The notes below the pieces were generated by a model. It worked only from the letters and a program-made list of their open reading frames with translations, ran no database searches and was not told where the DNA came from. 64,000 nt of DNA from Stenotrophomonas tumulicola. GTDB taxonomy: Bacteria > Pseudomonadota > Gammaproteobacteria > Xanthomonadales > Xanthomonadaceae. The translations under genes and the position numbers were made by a program. Shown here piece after piece: positions 45,249 to 57,054 of the stretch. The stretch covers positions 62,001-126,000 of the forward strand of contig NZ_JACGXS010000003.1 in NCBI RefSeq assembly GCF_014117215.1, written 5' to 3'. Within the stretch, counting starts at the first letter, position 1; the number at the start of each line of letters is the position of its first letter.

Positions 45249-45851
45249 ATGACCATGCGTCTTCGTCCCATGCTTACCCGTCTTGCCGCCACCTCCGTAC
45301 TGGTCGCGGCCGCCATTGGCGCGCAGGCCGCCCCTTCCATCGACGGGCGGCAGTTGTCGGTCGAAGCGGGTGATGTCCAGCAGTACCTGGATGGCAGTTT
45401 CCCGCGTACCCAGGATGCGCTCGGCGGGCTGGTCGCCTTGACCATGAGCGACCCGAAGCTCAGCCTGCCGGCCGGCGAGCGCCTGGACCTGGGCATGGAC
45501 ATCGCGCTGGCCACCGCCGGTGGCGCACCGACCAGACTGGGCACGGTGAAGCTCAGCAGCGGCCTGCGCTACGACCAGCAGACCCAGGGCTTCCACCTGC
45601 AGCAGCCGACCATGGATGAGTTCACCCCGGCCCGGCAGGGCGCGAAGCTGGATTCGCGCACGCGTTCACTGCTCAATGCGTGGCTCTCCGATTATGCCCA
45701 GCGCGAGCCGATCTACCGCATCGACCCGGCCGTGGCCGGACTGCTCGGTGCGCTGCAGGTGCAGTCCGCGCAGGTGAAGGACGGCCGCCTGCAGGTGACC
45801 TTCAACCAGGACCTGGGAACGATGATCCCGGCAGGGTTGCTGGGGAAATGA
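45249..45851 (+). CDS. DUF1439 (YceB-like) exported protein
   Basis: A 200-residue secreted protein with signal peptide residues 1-27 (ending IGAQAAP) and a DUF1439-type body: LSVEAGDVQQYLDGSFPRTQ, LTMSDPKLSLPAGERLDLGM, VKLSSGLRYDQQTQGFHLQQ and a helical C-terminus. E. coli YceB is a lipoprotein of this family; here no lipobox cysteine is visible, so it should be soluble in the periplasm. Function of the family is not established. ATG 45249 is chosen over a longer frame start because it directly precedes the signal. Confidence 0.85.
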   Translation: MTMRLRPMLTRLAATSVLVAAAIGAQAAPSIDGRQLSVEAGDVQQYLDGSFPRTQDALGGLVALTMSDPKLSLPAGERLDLGMDIALATAGGAPTRLGTVKLSSGLRYDQQTQGFHLQQPTMDEFTPARQGAKLDSRTRSLLNAWLSDYAQREPIYRIDPAVAGLLGALQVQSAQVKDGRLQVTFNQDLGTMIPAGLLGK

Positions 45852-45868
45852 CCCCGGCAGGGTGACGG

Positions 45869-45893
45869 TGGCGCCGGGCAGGGCTCGGCGCCA
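45869..45893. repeat. SMAG-like hairpin between convergent genes
   Basis: TGGCGCCG and CGGCGCCA enclose GGCAGGGCT. The hairpin stands between the ends of the DUF1439 and SET-domain genes and could terminate both. Confidence 0.65.
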
Positions 45894-45896
45894 TGT

Positions 45897-46370
45897 TCAG
45901 CGCTTGGGCTGCAGCATCGTCCCGGTGCACTTCTTCGAACCGCAGCGGCATTCCCAGATCTTCTTCAGGCGCGCGGTGTGGCGCTCCGCCAGGGTGATCC
46001 CGTAGTTGTAGACCAGCTCTTCGCCCGGTTTGATATCGCGGATCGCCTCGATGAACACCTTGTCCTCGCGCGGATTTCCGTCCGCGCTCTCTTCGATCAC
46101 CGCCTCGCAGTTCGGCGCGCAGCTGTGGTTCATCCAGCGCGCGTCATTGCCCTTGTAGTTGGCATCAAGTACGTAGTCGTCGTTCAGCGTGAACAGGAAC
46201 GTATGGCCACTCTCCACATCGCCGGTATCGTCGGCGTCCACGTCGGCATGGCTGCGCAGCAGGCCCTTGTACTGGATCACCCGTTCGCCCTTCTTCAGTG
46301 GTGCGATGGCGAACACGCCGTTGCCATGGATGGCGGACTTGCGGGCTTTGATCTTCTTCGGCATGGGCAC
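45897..46370 (-). CDS. SET domain protein-lysine methyltransferase
   Basis: A 157-residue protein made almost entirely of a SET domain: AIHGNGVFAIAPLKKGERVI (SET-N), DARWMNHSCAPNC (cofactor-binding NHSC), GEELVYNYGI (catalytic Tyr) and a post-SET zinc cluster ECRCGSKKCTG. Bacterial SET proteins of this size are known in Xanthomonas, Chlamydia and others, where some methylate nucleoid proteins. It is encoded 1.9 kb from an HU-like protein with a Lys-rich tail, which is a plausible but untested target. ATG 46370 or the third codon ATG 46364 could both be the start. Confidence 0.92.
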   Translation of the reverse strand: MPMPKKIKARKSAIHGNGVFAIAPLKKGERVIQYKGLLRSHADVDADDTGDVESGHTFLFTLNDDYVLDANYKGNDARWMNHSCAPNCEAVIEESADGNPREDKVFIEAIRDIKPGEELVYNYGITLAERHTARLKKIWECRCGSKKCTGTMLQPKR

Positions 46371-46486
46371 ACGGGCGTTCTGGGCAAGAGGAACGTTGAT
46401 TCTCGCTTAATCTTCGTGATTGCCAAAATCATGGCGACAACGCAGGATTGCGGCCCTTGGTGCCGGCACCATTGGAAAGCCATGGG

Positions 46487-46515
46487 TTGGATGCTGGACG
46501 ATAAAAGCGTACAAT
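46487..46515 (+). promoter_or_regulatory. Probable promoter of the SUF operon
   Basis: TTGGAT (46487-46492) and TACAAT (46510-46515) are spaced by 17 bases. The predicted transcript would start about 27 bases before the ATG at 46550, leaving room for feedback binding by the Rrf2 regulator. Confidence 0.6.
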
Positions 46516-46549
46516 TTCGGTCCGCTTTGAACAATCGCTGCGTACCGCC

Positions 46550-47005
46550 ATGCTCCGTGTCACCAAGCTCACCGATTACGCCACCGTCGTGCTGACCGTG
46601 CTTGCCGCCCGTCCGGGCGAAGTGCTCAGTGCGACCGAGCTGGCCGAATTCACCGGCCTGGAACCGCCCACCGTCAGCAAGGTGCTCAAGCCACTGGCCC
46701 AGGCCGGGTTGGTGGAAGGCCTGCGCGGCGTGCGTGGCGGCTACCGGCTTACCCGCGCGCCCGGCCAGATCTCGCTGTTCGAGGTGGTCGAGGCGATGGA
46801 AGGCCCGTTGGCGCTGACCGAATGCAGCCACGACAACCACCAGTGCGGCATGGCACCCAAATGCGGCGTGCGCAGCAGCTGGCGGCTGATCAACGACGTG
46901 GTCTCCGAAGCGCTGCGCAACGTCACCCTGGCGCAGATCCTGTCCCCCCTTCCCCTTGTCGACGACAACCAGCGCCGTGCCATCGCGGCCGCTGTCGTCT
47001 CCTGA
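46550..47005 (+). CDS. Rrf2 family iron-sulfur regulator of the SUF operon
   Basis: A 151-residue Rrf2/IscR-type regulator. The winged helix-turn-helix is LTDYATVVLTVLAARPGEVL and LAEFTGLEPPTVSKVLKPLA, with the wing GLRGVRGGYRLTR. Three cysteines, Cys92, Cys99 and Cys105 (ECSHDNHQCGMAPKC), can bind a [2Fe-2S] cluster that reports on cluster supply. The family subgroup is annotated as SUF system Fe-S cluster assembly regulator. It precedes sufB by 16 bases and is the first gene of the operon, implying autoregulation. Confidence 0.94.
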   Translation: MLRVTKLTDYATVVLTVLAARPGEVLSATELAEFTGLEPPTVSKVLKPLAQAGLVEGLRGVRGGYRLTRAPGQISLFEVVEAMEGPLALTECSHDNHQCGMAPKCGVRSSWRLINDVVSEALRNVTLAQILSPLPLVDDNQRRAIAAAVVS

Positions 47006-47021
47006 TCCTTAGGCAGCCCCC

Positions 47022-48497
<1,476 letters not shown>

Positions 48498-48568
48498 CCC
48501 CGCCTTTGCCGCCGTACAACGAATCTACTTTTTTGGCAGGCGCGCGCCTGCCCACGGAAATCCCCACC

Positions 48569-49332
<764 letters not shown>

Positions 49333-49333
<1 letters not shown>

Positions 49334-50595
49334 TGAGTGCGCTGCTGGATTCCCTGGCCAACGCTTTCTGCGGCAGCGATGCACGCCGCGAAGTGCTCGA
49401 TGCCGCCCTGCGTGATGGCCTGCCCGGCCCGCGCACCGAGGCATGGAAATACACCTCGCTGCGCCAGCTGGAGCGTCGCGCTTTCAGCCCCGCGCCGCTG
49501 GTGCCCTCGCTGCTGGATGCCACGCTGCTGGCCGACATTCCCGCGCCGCGGCTGGTATTCGTCAATGGCCGCCTGCATGACGGGCTGAGCGATACGCACG
49601 GCCTGCCCCCGGGCGTGCAGCTGGAAGCACTATCGGCCGCGCTGGCCGCCGGCGAAGATGCAGCGCGCCTGCTCGCCCGCCGCTATGACCGCGCCGACGA
49701 GGTATTCGCCCGTTTCAATACCGCGCTTGCCGATGAAGGCGTGGTGCTGCGGGTGGACCAGGGCGTACAGGTCGAGGTGCCGGTGCAACTGGTATTCGCC
49801 AGCGTGGCCGGCGACGCCGACCTGGCCTGGCACCATCGCCACCTGGTGGAGCTTGGCGCTGGCGCGAGCCTCGGGCTGGTCGAACACCGCCTGCTGGTCG
49901 GCGAAGTGGCACACCTGGACAACACCGTGGTGCAGGTGCAACTGGCCGACGAAGCGGTGCTGAAACATGCCCGCGTGCAGTCTGGCAGCGCCCGCCAGAC
50001 CAGCCTGCTGCGTACCGACGCGGTACTGGCACGCGATGCGCGGTACCACCGCGTGGACCTGGAGCTGGGTGCCGCGCTGAGCCGCCATGAACTCAACGTC
50101 CGGCTGGACGGCGACAACGCCCACCTGACGGCCAACGGCGTGCTGCTCGGCACCGGCCGCCGCCATGTCGATACCCGCCTGGGCATCGAGCATGTCGCGC
50201 GCGATACCAGCGCCGAACTGCTGTGGCGCGGCGTTGCAGCCAACCGCAGCCGCGTCGTCTTCCACGGCGGCATCCACATCCACGAAGGCGCCGATGGCAC
50301 CGACGCCAACCTGTCCAACAAGAACCTGCTGCTGTCGGCCGACGCGGAAATCGATACCCAGCCGACGCTGGTGATCGACGCCGAAGAGGTCAAGGCTGCA
50401 CATGGCGCCACGGTCGGCCAGCTCGACGCCAATGCGCTGTTCTACCTGCGTTCGCGCGGGTTGCCGCAACAGCAGGCCGAAGCACTGCTCAGCGCGGCGT
50501 TCTGCCACGAGCCGCTGAAAGTACTGCCCGACGCCCTGCGCGAACAGCTGGGGCGCCAGCTCGACCGTGCACTGGTCGAGGCCGGCGTGGCATGA
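49333..50595 (+). CDS. sufD: Fe-S cluster assembly protein SufD
   Basis: A 420-residue SufD. The variable N-terminal half contains GLPGPRTEAWKYTSLRQLER; the conserved beta-helix core has RVVFHGGIHIHEGADGTDAN and NKNLLLSADAEIDTQPTLVI, followed by KAAHGATVGQLDANALFYLR and SRGLPQQQAEALLSAAF. It pairs with SufB as the second scaffold subunit. It starts in the sufC stop and its own stop overlaps sufS by four bases. Confidence 0.96.
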
Positions 50596-51848
50596 ACCTG
50601 TCCACGCCCCGGCCGCAGGCCGCCACTTCCGACGTTCCCGACTGGGAGCGCGTGCGGCTGGATTTCCCTCTGCTGATGCGCGAAGTACACGGCAAGCCAC
50701 TGGTGTACTTCGACAACGCCAACACCGGCCAGAAGCCGGTGCAGGTGATCGGCGCACTGGACGAGTTCTATCGCCGCTACAACGCCAATGTCAGCCGCGC
50801 GGTGCATGCGCTGGGCACCGAAGCCACCGACGCCTATGAGGGCGCACGCAACAAGCTGGCGCGCTTCCTCAACGTACGCGCCAACGAACTGGTGCTGTGC
50901 AGTGGCACCACCTTCGCGCTGAACCTGGTGGCCTATTCCTGGGCCCTGCCACGGCTGAAGGCCGGCGACGTGATCCTCGTCTCGCGCATGGAGCACCACG
51001 CCAACATCGTGCCGTGGCAGCTGGTCGCCGAACGCACCGGCGCCACCCTCCGCGTGGCCGAGATCACCCCGGATGGCGCACTGGACCTGGAGGCGCTGCG
51101 CACGGCCATGACCGCCGAGGTCAAGCTGCTGGCGGTAGCCCATGTCTCCAACGTGCTCGGCACGGTCAATCCGGTGCGCGAGATCTGCCGCGAAGCACGC
51201 CGGCGCGGCATCATCACGGTGGTCGACGGTTCGCAGGCGGTACCGCACCGCAAGGTCGATGTCGCCGCCATCGGCTGCGACTTCTATGCCATCACCGGCC
51301 ACAAGATGTGCGGCCCGACCGGCACCGGCGCGCTGTGGGCCCGTCGCGAGCACCTGGATGCCATGCCACCGTTCCTCGGTGGCGGCGAGATGATCAAGGA
51401 AGTCAGCTTCGACGGCACGGTGTTCAATGAAGCCCCGCACAAGTTCGAGGCCGGCACCCCGAACATCGCCGGATTCATCGGCCTGGGCGTGGCGGTGGAT
51501 TACCTGGAAGGACTGGGCCTGGCACATGTGGAAGCACGCGAGGCCGAGCTCCTTCTGCACTTCACCGAAGAACTGCAGAAGGTCGAGGGCCTGCGCATCT
51601 TCGGCACCACGCCCGACAAGGCCGCCGTGGTGTCGTTCCTGATCGACGGCGCGCATGCGCACGACCTGGCCACGCTGCTCGACCTGGAAGGCGTGGCCGT
51701 CCGTTCCGGCCAGCACTGCGCGCACCCGTTGCTGCAGTATTACGGCGTTGCCGCCACCTGCCGTGCCTCGCTGGCGTTCTACAACACGCACGCGGAAATC
51801 GAGCGCTTCATGGCCGCGCTGCACAAAGTACGCAGGCTCCTGGGCTGA
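50592..51848 (+). CDS. sufS: Cysteine desulfurase SufS
   Basis: A 418-residue class-II cysteine desulfurase. The PLP lysine is in AITGHKMCGPTGTG, and the persulfide cysteine in VRSGQHCAHPLLQ. It opens with DWERVRLDFPLLMREVHGKP and YFDNANTGQKPVQV. It supplies sulfur to SufBCD in the cytosol. No SufE gene, its usual partner in this lineage, and no A-type carrier follows in the window, so these would have to be encoded elsewhere. ATG 50592 overlaps the sufD stop. Confidence 0.97.
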   Translation: MNLSTPRPQAATSDVPDWERVRLDFPLLMREVHGKPLVYFDNANTGQKPVQVIGALDEFYRRYNANVSRAVHALGTEATDAYEGARNKLARFLNVRANELVLCSGTTFALNLVAYSWALPRLKAGDVILVSRMEHHANIVPWQLVAERTGATLRVAEITPDGALDLEALRTAMTAEVKLLAVAHVSNVLGTVNPVREICREARRRGIITVVDGSQAVPHRKVDVAAIGCDFYAITGHKMCGPTGTGALWARREHLDAMPPFLGGGEMIKEVSFDGTVFNEAPHKFEAGTPNIAGFIGLGVAVDYLEGLGLAHVEAREAELLLHFTEELQKVEGLRIFGTTPDKAAVVSFLIDGAHAHDLATLLDLEGVAVRSGQHCAHPLLQYYGVAATCRASLAFYNTHAEIERFMAALHKVRRLLG

Positions 51849-51862
51849 CCGCACCCCGGTAA

Positions 51863-51881
51863 AGCGGGGCCCTGCCCCGCT
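51863..51881. repeat. SMAG-like palindrome after sufS
   Basis: AGCGGGGCCCTGCCCCGCT follows the sufS stop by 14 bases. It is the same core type as the palindromes within the glycosidase gene at 23239-23418 and may end the operon transcript. Confidence 0.7.
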
Positions 51882-51997
51882 GGACCTTCCAGGATGCAAC
51901 GGCACGACGGCCAACGGTCATCACCCACGAAGCCCGCTGCCCGCCAGGGTCCGTTGGCCTGGCGGGATCCGGCGCCGATGGATTTACAATAGCGGCC

Positions 51998-52537
51998 ATG
52001 ACCACGTTGACCTTCCGGGCCGCCACGCCGGCCGACATCCCTGCCCTGATTGCCCTGGTGACATCGGCCTATCGGGGTGATGCCAGCCGTGTTGGCTGGA
52101 CCACCGAAGCGGACATCCTGGACGGCGCCCGTATTGATGCCGAAGGCCTGCAGGCCGATCTCGACCGGCCGCGCTCGACCATCCTGGTGGCCGAAGACGC
52201 TGGACGGCTGCTGGCCTGCGCGCATGTAGCCGATGGCGGCGAGCATGGCTACTTCGGCATGTTTGCCGTCGACCCCGGCCAACAAGGCAGCGGGATCGGC
52301 AAGCAGATGATCACCGAGGCCGAGGCGCATGGCGTCCGTGAGTGGGGCCTGCGCAGCATGCTGATGACGGTCATCGACATCCGTGAGGAGTTGATCGCCT
52401 TCTACGAGCGTCGCGGTTACCAGCGCACCGGGATCAAGAAGCCCTTCCCCTACGGCGACGAACGCTTCGGCATACCCAGGCGCGACGACCTACAGTTCGA
52501 AGTGCTGGAAAAGCATCTGCCGGGAACCGTGCCGTGA
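51998..52537 (+). CDS. GNAT family N-acetyltransferase
   Basis: A 179-residue acetyltransferase with a single GNAT fold: LTFRAATPADIPALIALVTS at the N-terminus, YFGMFAVDPGQQGSGIGKQM carrying the acetyl-CoA pyrophosphate loop, and RSMLMTVIDIREELIAFYER followed by RRGYQRTG. Substrate unknown. It has its own upstream TACAAT (51985-51990) close to the start, and a hairpin separates it from sufS, so it may be transcribed independently. Its stop overlaps the start of the Rieske gene by four bases. Confidence 0.92.
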   Translation: MTTLTFRAATPADIPALIALVTSAYRGDASRVGWTTEADILDGARIDAEGLQADLDRPRSTILVAEDAGRLLACAHVADGGEHGYFGMFAVDPGQQGSGIGKQMITEAEAHGVREWGLRSMLMTVIDIREELIAFYERRGYQRTGIKKPFPYGDERFGIPRRDDLQFEVLEKHLPGTVP

Positions 52538-52866
52538 GCCATGCATGGACCTTCGTCTGTGCCAGCGACGCGCTGCTGCCGGGCGAGATGAAAAGCGTCT
52601 TCGACGAAGTAACCGGTACCCCGATCGTGGTCTTCAACCTGGACGGGGACCTGTATGCGCTGGAAGACCAGTGCACGCATGAGGAATTCGAACTGTCCGC
52701 TGGCGAGTTCAACACCAGCGAAGGCAGCATCGAGTGCGTACTGCATGGCGCACGATTCGATGTCCGCGATGGTCAGGCACTGTGCGCTCCAGCCTACAGC
52801 CCTGCGCCGAAGTTCCCGGTCAAGCGCGAACACGATGCGGTGTGGACACGCGACGACCGCGATTAG
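52534..52866 (+). CDS. Rieske [2Fe-2S] ferredoxin-like protein
   Basis: A 110-residue Rieske-fold protein starting at GTG 52534. Cluster ligands are in DQCTHEEFELSAGE (Cys, His) and ECVLHGARFDV (Cys, His). The rest resembles ferredoxin components of non-haem iron oxygenases, but no oxygenase gene is adjacent. In other Xanthomonads the same protein follows the SUF operon, which suggests a part in cluster biogenesis or transfer. The frame begins inside the GNAT stop (GTGA overlap) and its end overlaps the convergent gene by four bases. Confidence 0.93.
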   Translation: MSHAWTFVCASDALLPGEMKSVFDEVTGTPIVVFNLDGDLYALEDQCTHEEFELSAGEFNTSEGSIECVLHGARFDVRDGQALCAPAYSPAPKFPVKREHDAVWTRDDRD

Positions 52867-53951
52867 TCCCTCCAGGGCAACGCCAGTCGGGTGACCGCCG
52901 GCCCGGCGCCAGTGGATGGCTGCTCATGCAGCCATTGGGCGAGATAGAGATCCAGCACCGGCAGCCCGACACAGGTGAACAATGCGGGGCGACGCAACGA
53001 CACGGCGGGGCGGCCGGCCAGTTCATGCAGGTTTCGAATGCCGTATTGGCTGGCCATATCTCCCAGCCGCCGGCCCTGGCGCGAAAAATACAGTGGCAGG
53101 CTCTGCGAATTGCGATGGCACACGGTGGCCACGTCGTCGCAGACCACCGATCCCTGGTCAAGCACCCGTTCGATGAACCGTGCAGGCAGCTCGTCGCCGC
53201 CCAGATGCAGGACCACGACCCTTTCATCCAGCATCTGCGGCGCCACCACCGGAGTGCCTGCATTGGTAGCGGTGATGACCAGATCGGCCCGGCCCTCGGA
53301 AGCCGCCGCTACGGCCCGTACATCCAGCCCGGTACGTCGTGCGGCGGCGGCGGCGAACTGCACGGCTGATTCGTGCCGACGGCTGCGCACGTCGATCCGG
53401 CCGATACGGAACGGATGGTGCGCGTGCAGGTCGTCGATCACGCAATCAGCAATGGGCCCGGCCCCATACAGGGCGACGGTCAGCTCGGAACTGTCGCCCA
53501 GCGCAGCTTCCACCACCATCGAGGCATAGGCGCCGGTCCTGCGCGCCGATACTTCGGTGCCGTCGAAGAGCGCCAGCGGTCGCATGGTCAGCTTGTCGTA
53601 CAGCACGATCAGCGACTGCGAGCGGGGTTGGCCGAACGCCCGGTTACAGGCGTTGGAGCCCACGATCTTCACCGCGCAGTAGCGTGCGTTGGCGCTGACC
53701 AACGCATTCAATTTCCAGTTCAGCCGCTCGGCGGCAGGACAGAGTTCGCCCATCGTGCGGTCCGTCAGCTCCATCAACTCCTCGTCGCGGGGCTGCAGCA
53801 CCGCTTTGCTGCCATAGGCGATACCCGCGCCCATGTCGGCCACGGCACGCCGTGCCAGCGCCCCCACTTTCCGCGCGTCCAGCCGGTCCGCAGTGGCGCC
53901 ATAGCGCAGCGTACCGGCCCCACCTGCGTTGCGTTCGCGAACCTGCCACAT
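52863..53951 (-). CDS. Ornithine cyclodeaminase / mu-crystallin family protein
   Basis: A 362-residue NAD(P)-binding protein of the OCD/mu-crystallin family. Substrate-side motifs are NWKLNALVSANARYCAVKIV and LYDKLTMRPLALFDGTEVSA followed by RRTGAYASMVVEAAL. The Rossmann loop is VALYGAGPIADCVI, and ITATNAGTPVV and VVVLHLGGDELPARFI follow. Family members include ornithine cyclodeaminase, alanine dehydrogenase and SbnB-type enzymes of siderophore synthesis. ATG 53951 has AGGTGG upstream. A Fur-like box at 54113-54129 lies in the divergent promoter region shared with a siderophore receptor locus, so an iron-related role is possible. Exact reaction unknown. Confidence 0.85.
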   Translation of the reverse strand: MWQVRERNAGGAGTLRYGATADRLDARKVGALARRAVADMGAGIAYGSKAVLQPRDEELMELTDRTMGELCPAAERLNWKLNALVSANARYCAVKIVGSNACNRAFGQPRSQSLIVLYDKLTMRPLALFDGTEVSARRTGAYASMVVEAALGDSSELTVALYGAGPIADCVIDDLHAHHPFRIGRIDVRSRRHESAVQFAAAAARRTGLDVRAVAAASEGRADLVITATNAGTPVVAPQMLDERVVVLHLGGDELPARFIERVLDQGSVVCDDVATVCHRNSQSLPLYFSRQGRRLGDMASQYGIRNLHELAGRPAVSLRRPALFTCVGLPVLDLYLAQWLHEQPSTGAGPAVTRLALPWRD

Positions 53952-54112
53952 CGTTGCCACCTGCCGCTATCGGAATGAGGTGGCGGCACGGTACGTCCAA
54001 CGATGGCGCCGGTTACCGACGCAGCGCACAGCGGGATCAAGGCGCTTCGGATCCCTACAGACGTTTCCGCCGCGCCCCTACCCCGCTCGGACAGAGAGCG
54101 CCAGAATTGTAT

Positions 54113-54129
54113 ATGCGAATAGTTCGCAT
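54113..54129. promoter_or_regulatory. Fur-like box 1
   Basis: ATGCGAATAGTTCGCAT is a perfect 7-3-7 inverted repeat between the divergent OCD-like gene and the genes leading to the receptor at 54669. The reverse complement matches the box at 62928-62944 at 15 of 17 positions. Confidence 0.7.
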
Positions 54130-54171
54130 CACCGTTACCATTTGTAACACTCCGCTGCGGTTATTCCTCGC

Positions 54172-54561
54172 ATGGCCCTGCCTGTGCCCTCACCTGCCCA
54201 CCGTCGCTCCGCCCTGCAAGGGTGGCCGATACTCGTGGCAGGCCTGTTGGCCCTGCTGCTGGGATGGTGCGCCCTGCACGACGGGCAGGCCTCGCCTGCG
54301 CGGGCAGGAGGCCACTGGGCGCTGGACGCCGGAATGCCGGCCCCGCAGGGAACCCCACCGGCCGAGCGGATCGCCACGGTGGCCGAAGCCGAGGCCGGGC
54401 CTGCGCATGGTGGGAAGCCAGCCGCCCTGACCTGTGCCGCCCGACCCGGCATGCAAGCCACCCTGGTGGCGAAAGCAACGGCCTGGCCCCTGCAGGCGCT
54501 GCGCCTGCGTGCAGGCATTCCGCGACGTCCGCCAGGACAGGCCCCACCGCCGCGCGCGTGA
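54172..54561 (+). CDS. Small membrane-anchored or secreted protein of unknown function
   Basis: A possible 129-residue protein. One hydrophobic segment (WPILVAGLLALLLGWCAL, about residues 18-35) follows a basic N-terminus; the remainder is Ala/Pro-rich with no recognised domain. No good ribosome site is seen at ATG 54172. It lies between a Fur-like box and a siderophore receptor gene. A protein of similar size and layout occupies the same place before the receptor at 60430. Either both are real accessory proteins, or both are leader sequence that happens to be open. Confidence 0.4.
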   Translation: MALPVPSPAHRRSALQGWPILVAGLLALLLGWCALHDGQASPARAGGHWALDAGMPAPQGTPPAERIATVAEAEAGPAHGGKPAALTCAARPGMQATLVAKATAWPLQALRLRAGIPRRPPGQAPPPRA

Positions 54562-54668
54562 TGTTGCCTGCCGGGCCTGGTCCGGCGTTGCCGCCTCCCT
54601 CGATCTGCCGGGCCGCGCCCGGCACCACCGCATCTGCCTGCCGGGCCCGCCCCGGCATTACCGAAGCC

Positions 54669-56999
54669 ATGCCCATGACCCCGATCAAGAGCCGCAAGCA
54701 TCCCTCTCCTTTCCGCACCCTGCCGCTGGCCAGCGCCCGTCTGGCAGCCGGCCTCGGCTTCGCCGTACTGCCCGTGCTGGCCCATGCCGAAGCGCCCGAC
54801 AACGCACGCACGCTGGACAAGGTCGATGTGCACGCCATCGCCGGCTACAAGGCCGACAAGCTGTCCTCGCCCAAGTTCACCCAGTCCCTGCAGGACACGC
54901 CGCAGACCATCCAGGTGATCACCAGCGACCTGTTCAACCAGCAGGGCGCCACCACGCTGACCGAAGCACTGCGCAACAGCCCGGGCGTCGGTACGTTCTA
55001 CGTCGGCGAAAATGGCAATACCGCCACCGGCGACAGCCTGTACATGCGCGGCTTCGATACGTCCAGCAGCCTGTTCGTCGATGGTGTCCGCGACCTCGGC
55101 TCCATTTCGCGCGATGTGTTCAACACCGACCAGGTGGAAATCACCAAGGGACCGGCTGGCACCGACAATGGCCGTTCTGCACCGACCGGCGCGATCAACA
55201 TGGTCAGCAAGCAGGCCAACCTGCACGATGCGGTCGCCGCCAGCGCCAGCCTGGGCAGCGATCAGCAACGCCGCGCCACCGCCGATTGGAACCAGACGCT
55301 GGGCACGACCAGCGCGCTGCGGCTGAATGCGATGTGGCAGGACAGCGACCAGCCCGGTCGCGACCACGTCGCCAACAAGCGCTGGGGCATCGCACCGTCG
55401 CTGGCCTTCGGGTTGGGCACCAATACCCGCTACGTACTGAACCTGCTGTACGTCGACCAGGACAACGTTCCCGATGGCGGCGTGCCGACCCTCGGCCTGC
55501 CCGGCTGGACGCCACAGCCGACACTGGAAAACCTGGCCGGCCATCCGGTCGATCCGGAGAACTTCTACGGCACCCGCGCCGACCATGACGAGGTCACCGC
55601 GAAGATGGCCACCTTCCGCATCGAGCACGATTTCAACGATGCCGTGCGCCTGACCAATACCGCGCGCTGGGGACGGACCGAACAGGATTACCTGCTCACC
55701 GCCTTCATGGGAACCGGCGTGCGCGGTACCGATGGTGCCCCGACCGGTAATATCCGTTACAGCGACCGCAATGACCTGTCCACGTACAGCATCGCGCGCA
55801 GCCTGCCCACCCTGAAAGACCAGCGCAACACGCTGCTGACCGACCAGTTGAACCTGCGCGCCGATTTCAGCACCGGCCGTATCGTGCACAACCTCAGCAC
55901 CGGCCTGGAGTTCACCCGCGAGGAGATGGACAGCTTCGGCCAGGCCGTCACCGCCGGCAGCGCCTGGCCGGCAGCCAGCCTTTACGATCCTGACTGGAAC
56001 GTCGGCGGGCTGGACTGGGCACATAATGGTGCCGACGCGCACGGAAAAACCACTACGTCCTCGCTGTATGTGTTCGACACGCTGCACTTCGGCGACAGCT
56101 TCCTGCTGACCGCAGGCGTACGTGCCGACCACTACGACACCGACTACGCCAGTTCGGTGGTGTGTGGCGGACGCGGCGGCCCGGACTGCGGCAGCAACCC
56201 GGCCGGCACGGTGCTGCGCAACCCAACGCTGGAAGCATCCGACACCCTGTTGAACTGGAAGCTGGGCGCGCTCTACAAGGTGGGCGACGCCGTGAGCGTA
56301 TACGCGAACTACGCGCTGTCGCAGCAGCCTCCGGGTGGCAGCAACTTCGCCCTGAGCAGTTCGGCCAGCAGCCTGGACAATCCGCGCCTGGATCCACAGG
56401 AAGCCAGGACGTTCGAGGTCGGCAGCAAGTGGGCCTTCCTCGACGATGCGCTGGCGGTGAACCTGGCGCTGTTCCAGACCGACGTGGAGAACGAGATCAA
56501 CACCCAGGTGCTGGATGACGCCGGCAACCCGACCCAGACCGGCAGCAAGCGGGTCAAGGGCGTGGAACTCTCCGCAGTGGGCCGCATCACCGACAATTGG
56601 TCGCTGTCGGCTGGTTACAGCCATCTGGACACCGAAGTGAAGGAAGGTGCGAACGTCGCCGCCGATGGCACCAGCAACCTCACCTATACCCCGGACGACG
56701 CATTCACCGCATGGAGCACCTACCAGTTGCCGTTCGGGCTGACTGTCGGCGGTGGCGTCCGCTATAGCAGCGCGATGCATCGTGGCACCGATGGTGCGGT
56801 CGGCACGCCGTCGTACACGAAGTCATACACGGTGTACGACGCAGTGGTTTCCTATGCGGTGAACGATACGCTGGTGCTGCGCTTGAACGGCTACAACCTG
56901 TTCGACAAGCAATACGTAGCCGCGATCAACAAGAGCGGCTACCGTTACACCCCGGGTGCCCCGCGCACCTTCCTGCTCAGCGCGGACTTCCGCTTCTGA
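54669..56999 (+). CDS. TonB-dependent catecholate siderophore receptor (Fiu-like)
   Basis: A 776-residue outer-membrane receptor. ATG 54669 (or 54675) gives a signal peptide ending VLAHAEA. The plug has [59 protein letters not shown] and [10 protein letters not shown], the Fiu/PiuA pattern. The barrel includes [20 protein letters not shown] and ends LLSADFRF with terminal Phe. It should import iron-catecholate complexes with TonB. PiuC, the usual partner, is encoded 55 bases downstream, and Fur-like box 1 lies upstream, consistent with induction in low iron. Confidence 0.95.
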   Translation: MPMTPIKSRKHPSPFRTLPLASARLAAGLGFAVLPVLAHAEAPDNARTLDKVDVHAIAGYKADKLSSPKFTQSLQDTPQTIQVITSDLFNQQGATTLTEALRNSPGVGTFYVGENGNTATGDSLYMRGFDTSSSLFVDGVRDLGSISRDVFNTDQVEITKGPAGTDNGRSAPTGAINMVSKQANLHDAVAASASLGSDQQRRATADWNQTLGTTSALRLNAMWQDSDQPGRDHVANKRWGIAPSLAFGLGTNTRYVLNLLYVDQDNVPDGGVPTLGLPGWTPQPTLENLAGHPVDPENFYGTRADHDEVTAKMATFRIEHDFNDAVRLTNTARWGRTEQDYLLTAFMGTGVRGTDGAPTGNIRYSDRNDLSTYSIARSLPTLKDQRNTLLTDQLNLRADFSTGRIVHNLSTGLEFTREEMDSFGQAVTAGSAWPAASLYDPDWNVGGLDWAHNGADAHGKTTTSSLYVFDTLHFGDSFLLTAGVRADHYDTDYASSVVCGGRGGPDCGSNPAGTVLRNPTLEASDTLLNWKLGALYKVGDAVSVYANYALSQQPPGGSNFALSSSASSLDNPRLDPQEARTFEVGSKWAFLDDALAVNLALFQTDVENEINTQVLDDAGNPTQTGSKRVKGVELSAVGRITDNWSLSAGYSHLDTEVKEGANVAADGTSNLTYTPDDAFTAWSTYQLPFGLTVGGGVRYSSAMHRGTDGAVGTPSYTKSYTVYDAVVSYAVNDTLVLRLNGYNLFDKQYVAAINKSGYRYTPGAPRTFLLSADFRF

Positions 57000-57054
57000 G
57001 ATGGCTGGCGCGGGCAGCCCGTGGCCGCCCGCGCCTCCCTCACCGGACACGATC

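Noticed and set aside
54135..56780. Long minus-strand open frame opposite the Fiu-like receptor gene
   Set aside because: Antisense shadow of a well-supported receptor gene; the product is low-complexity and has no domain.
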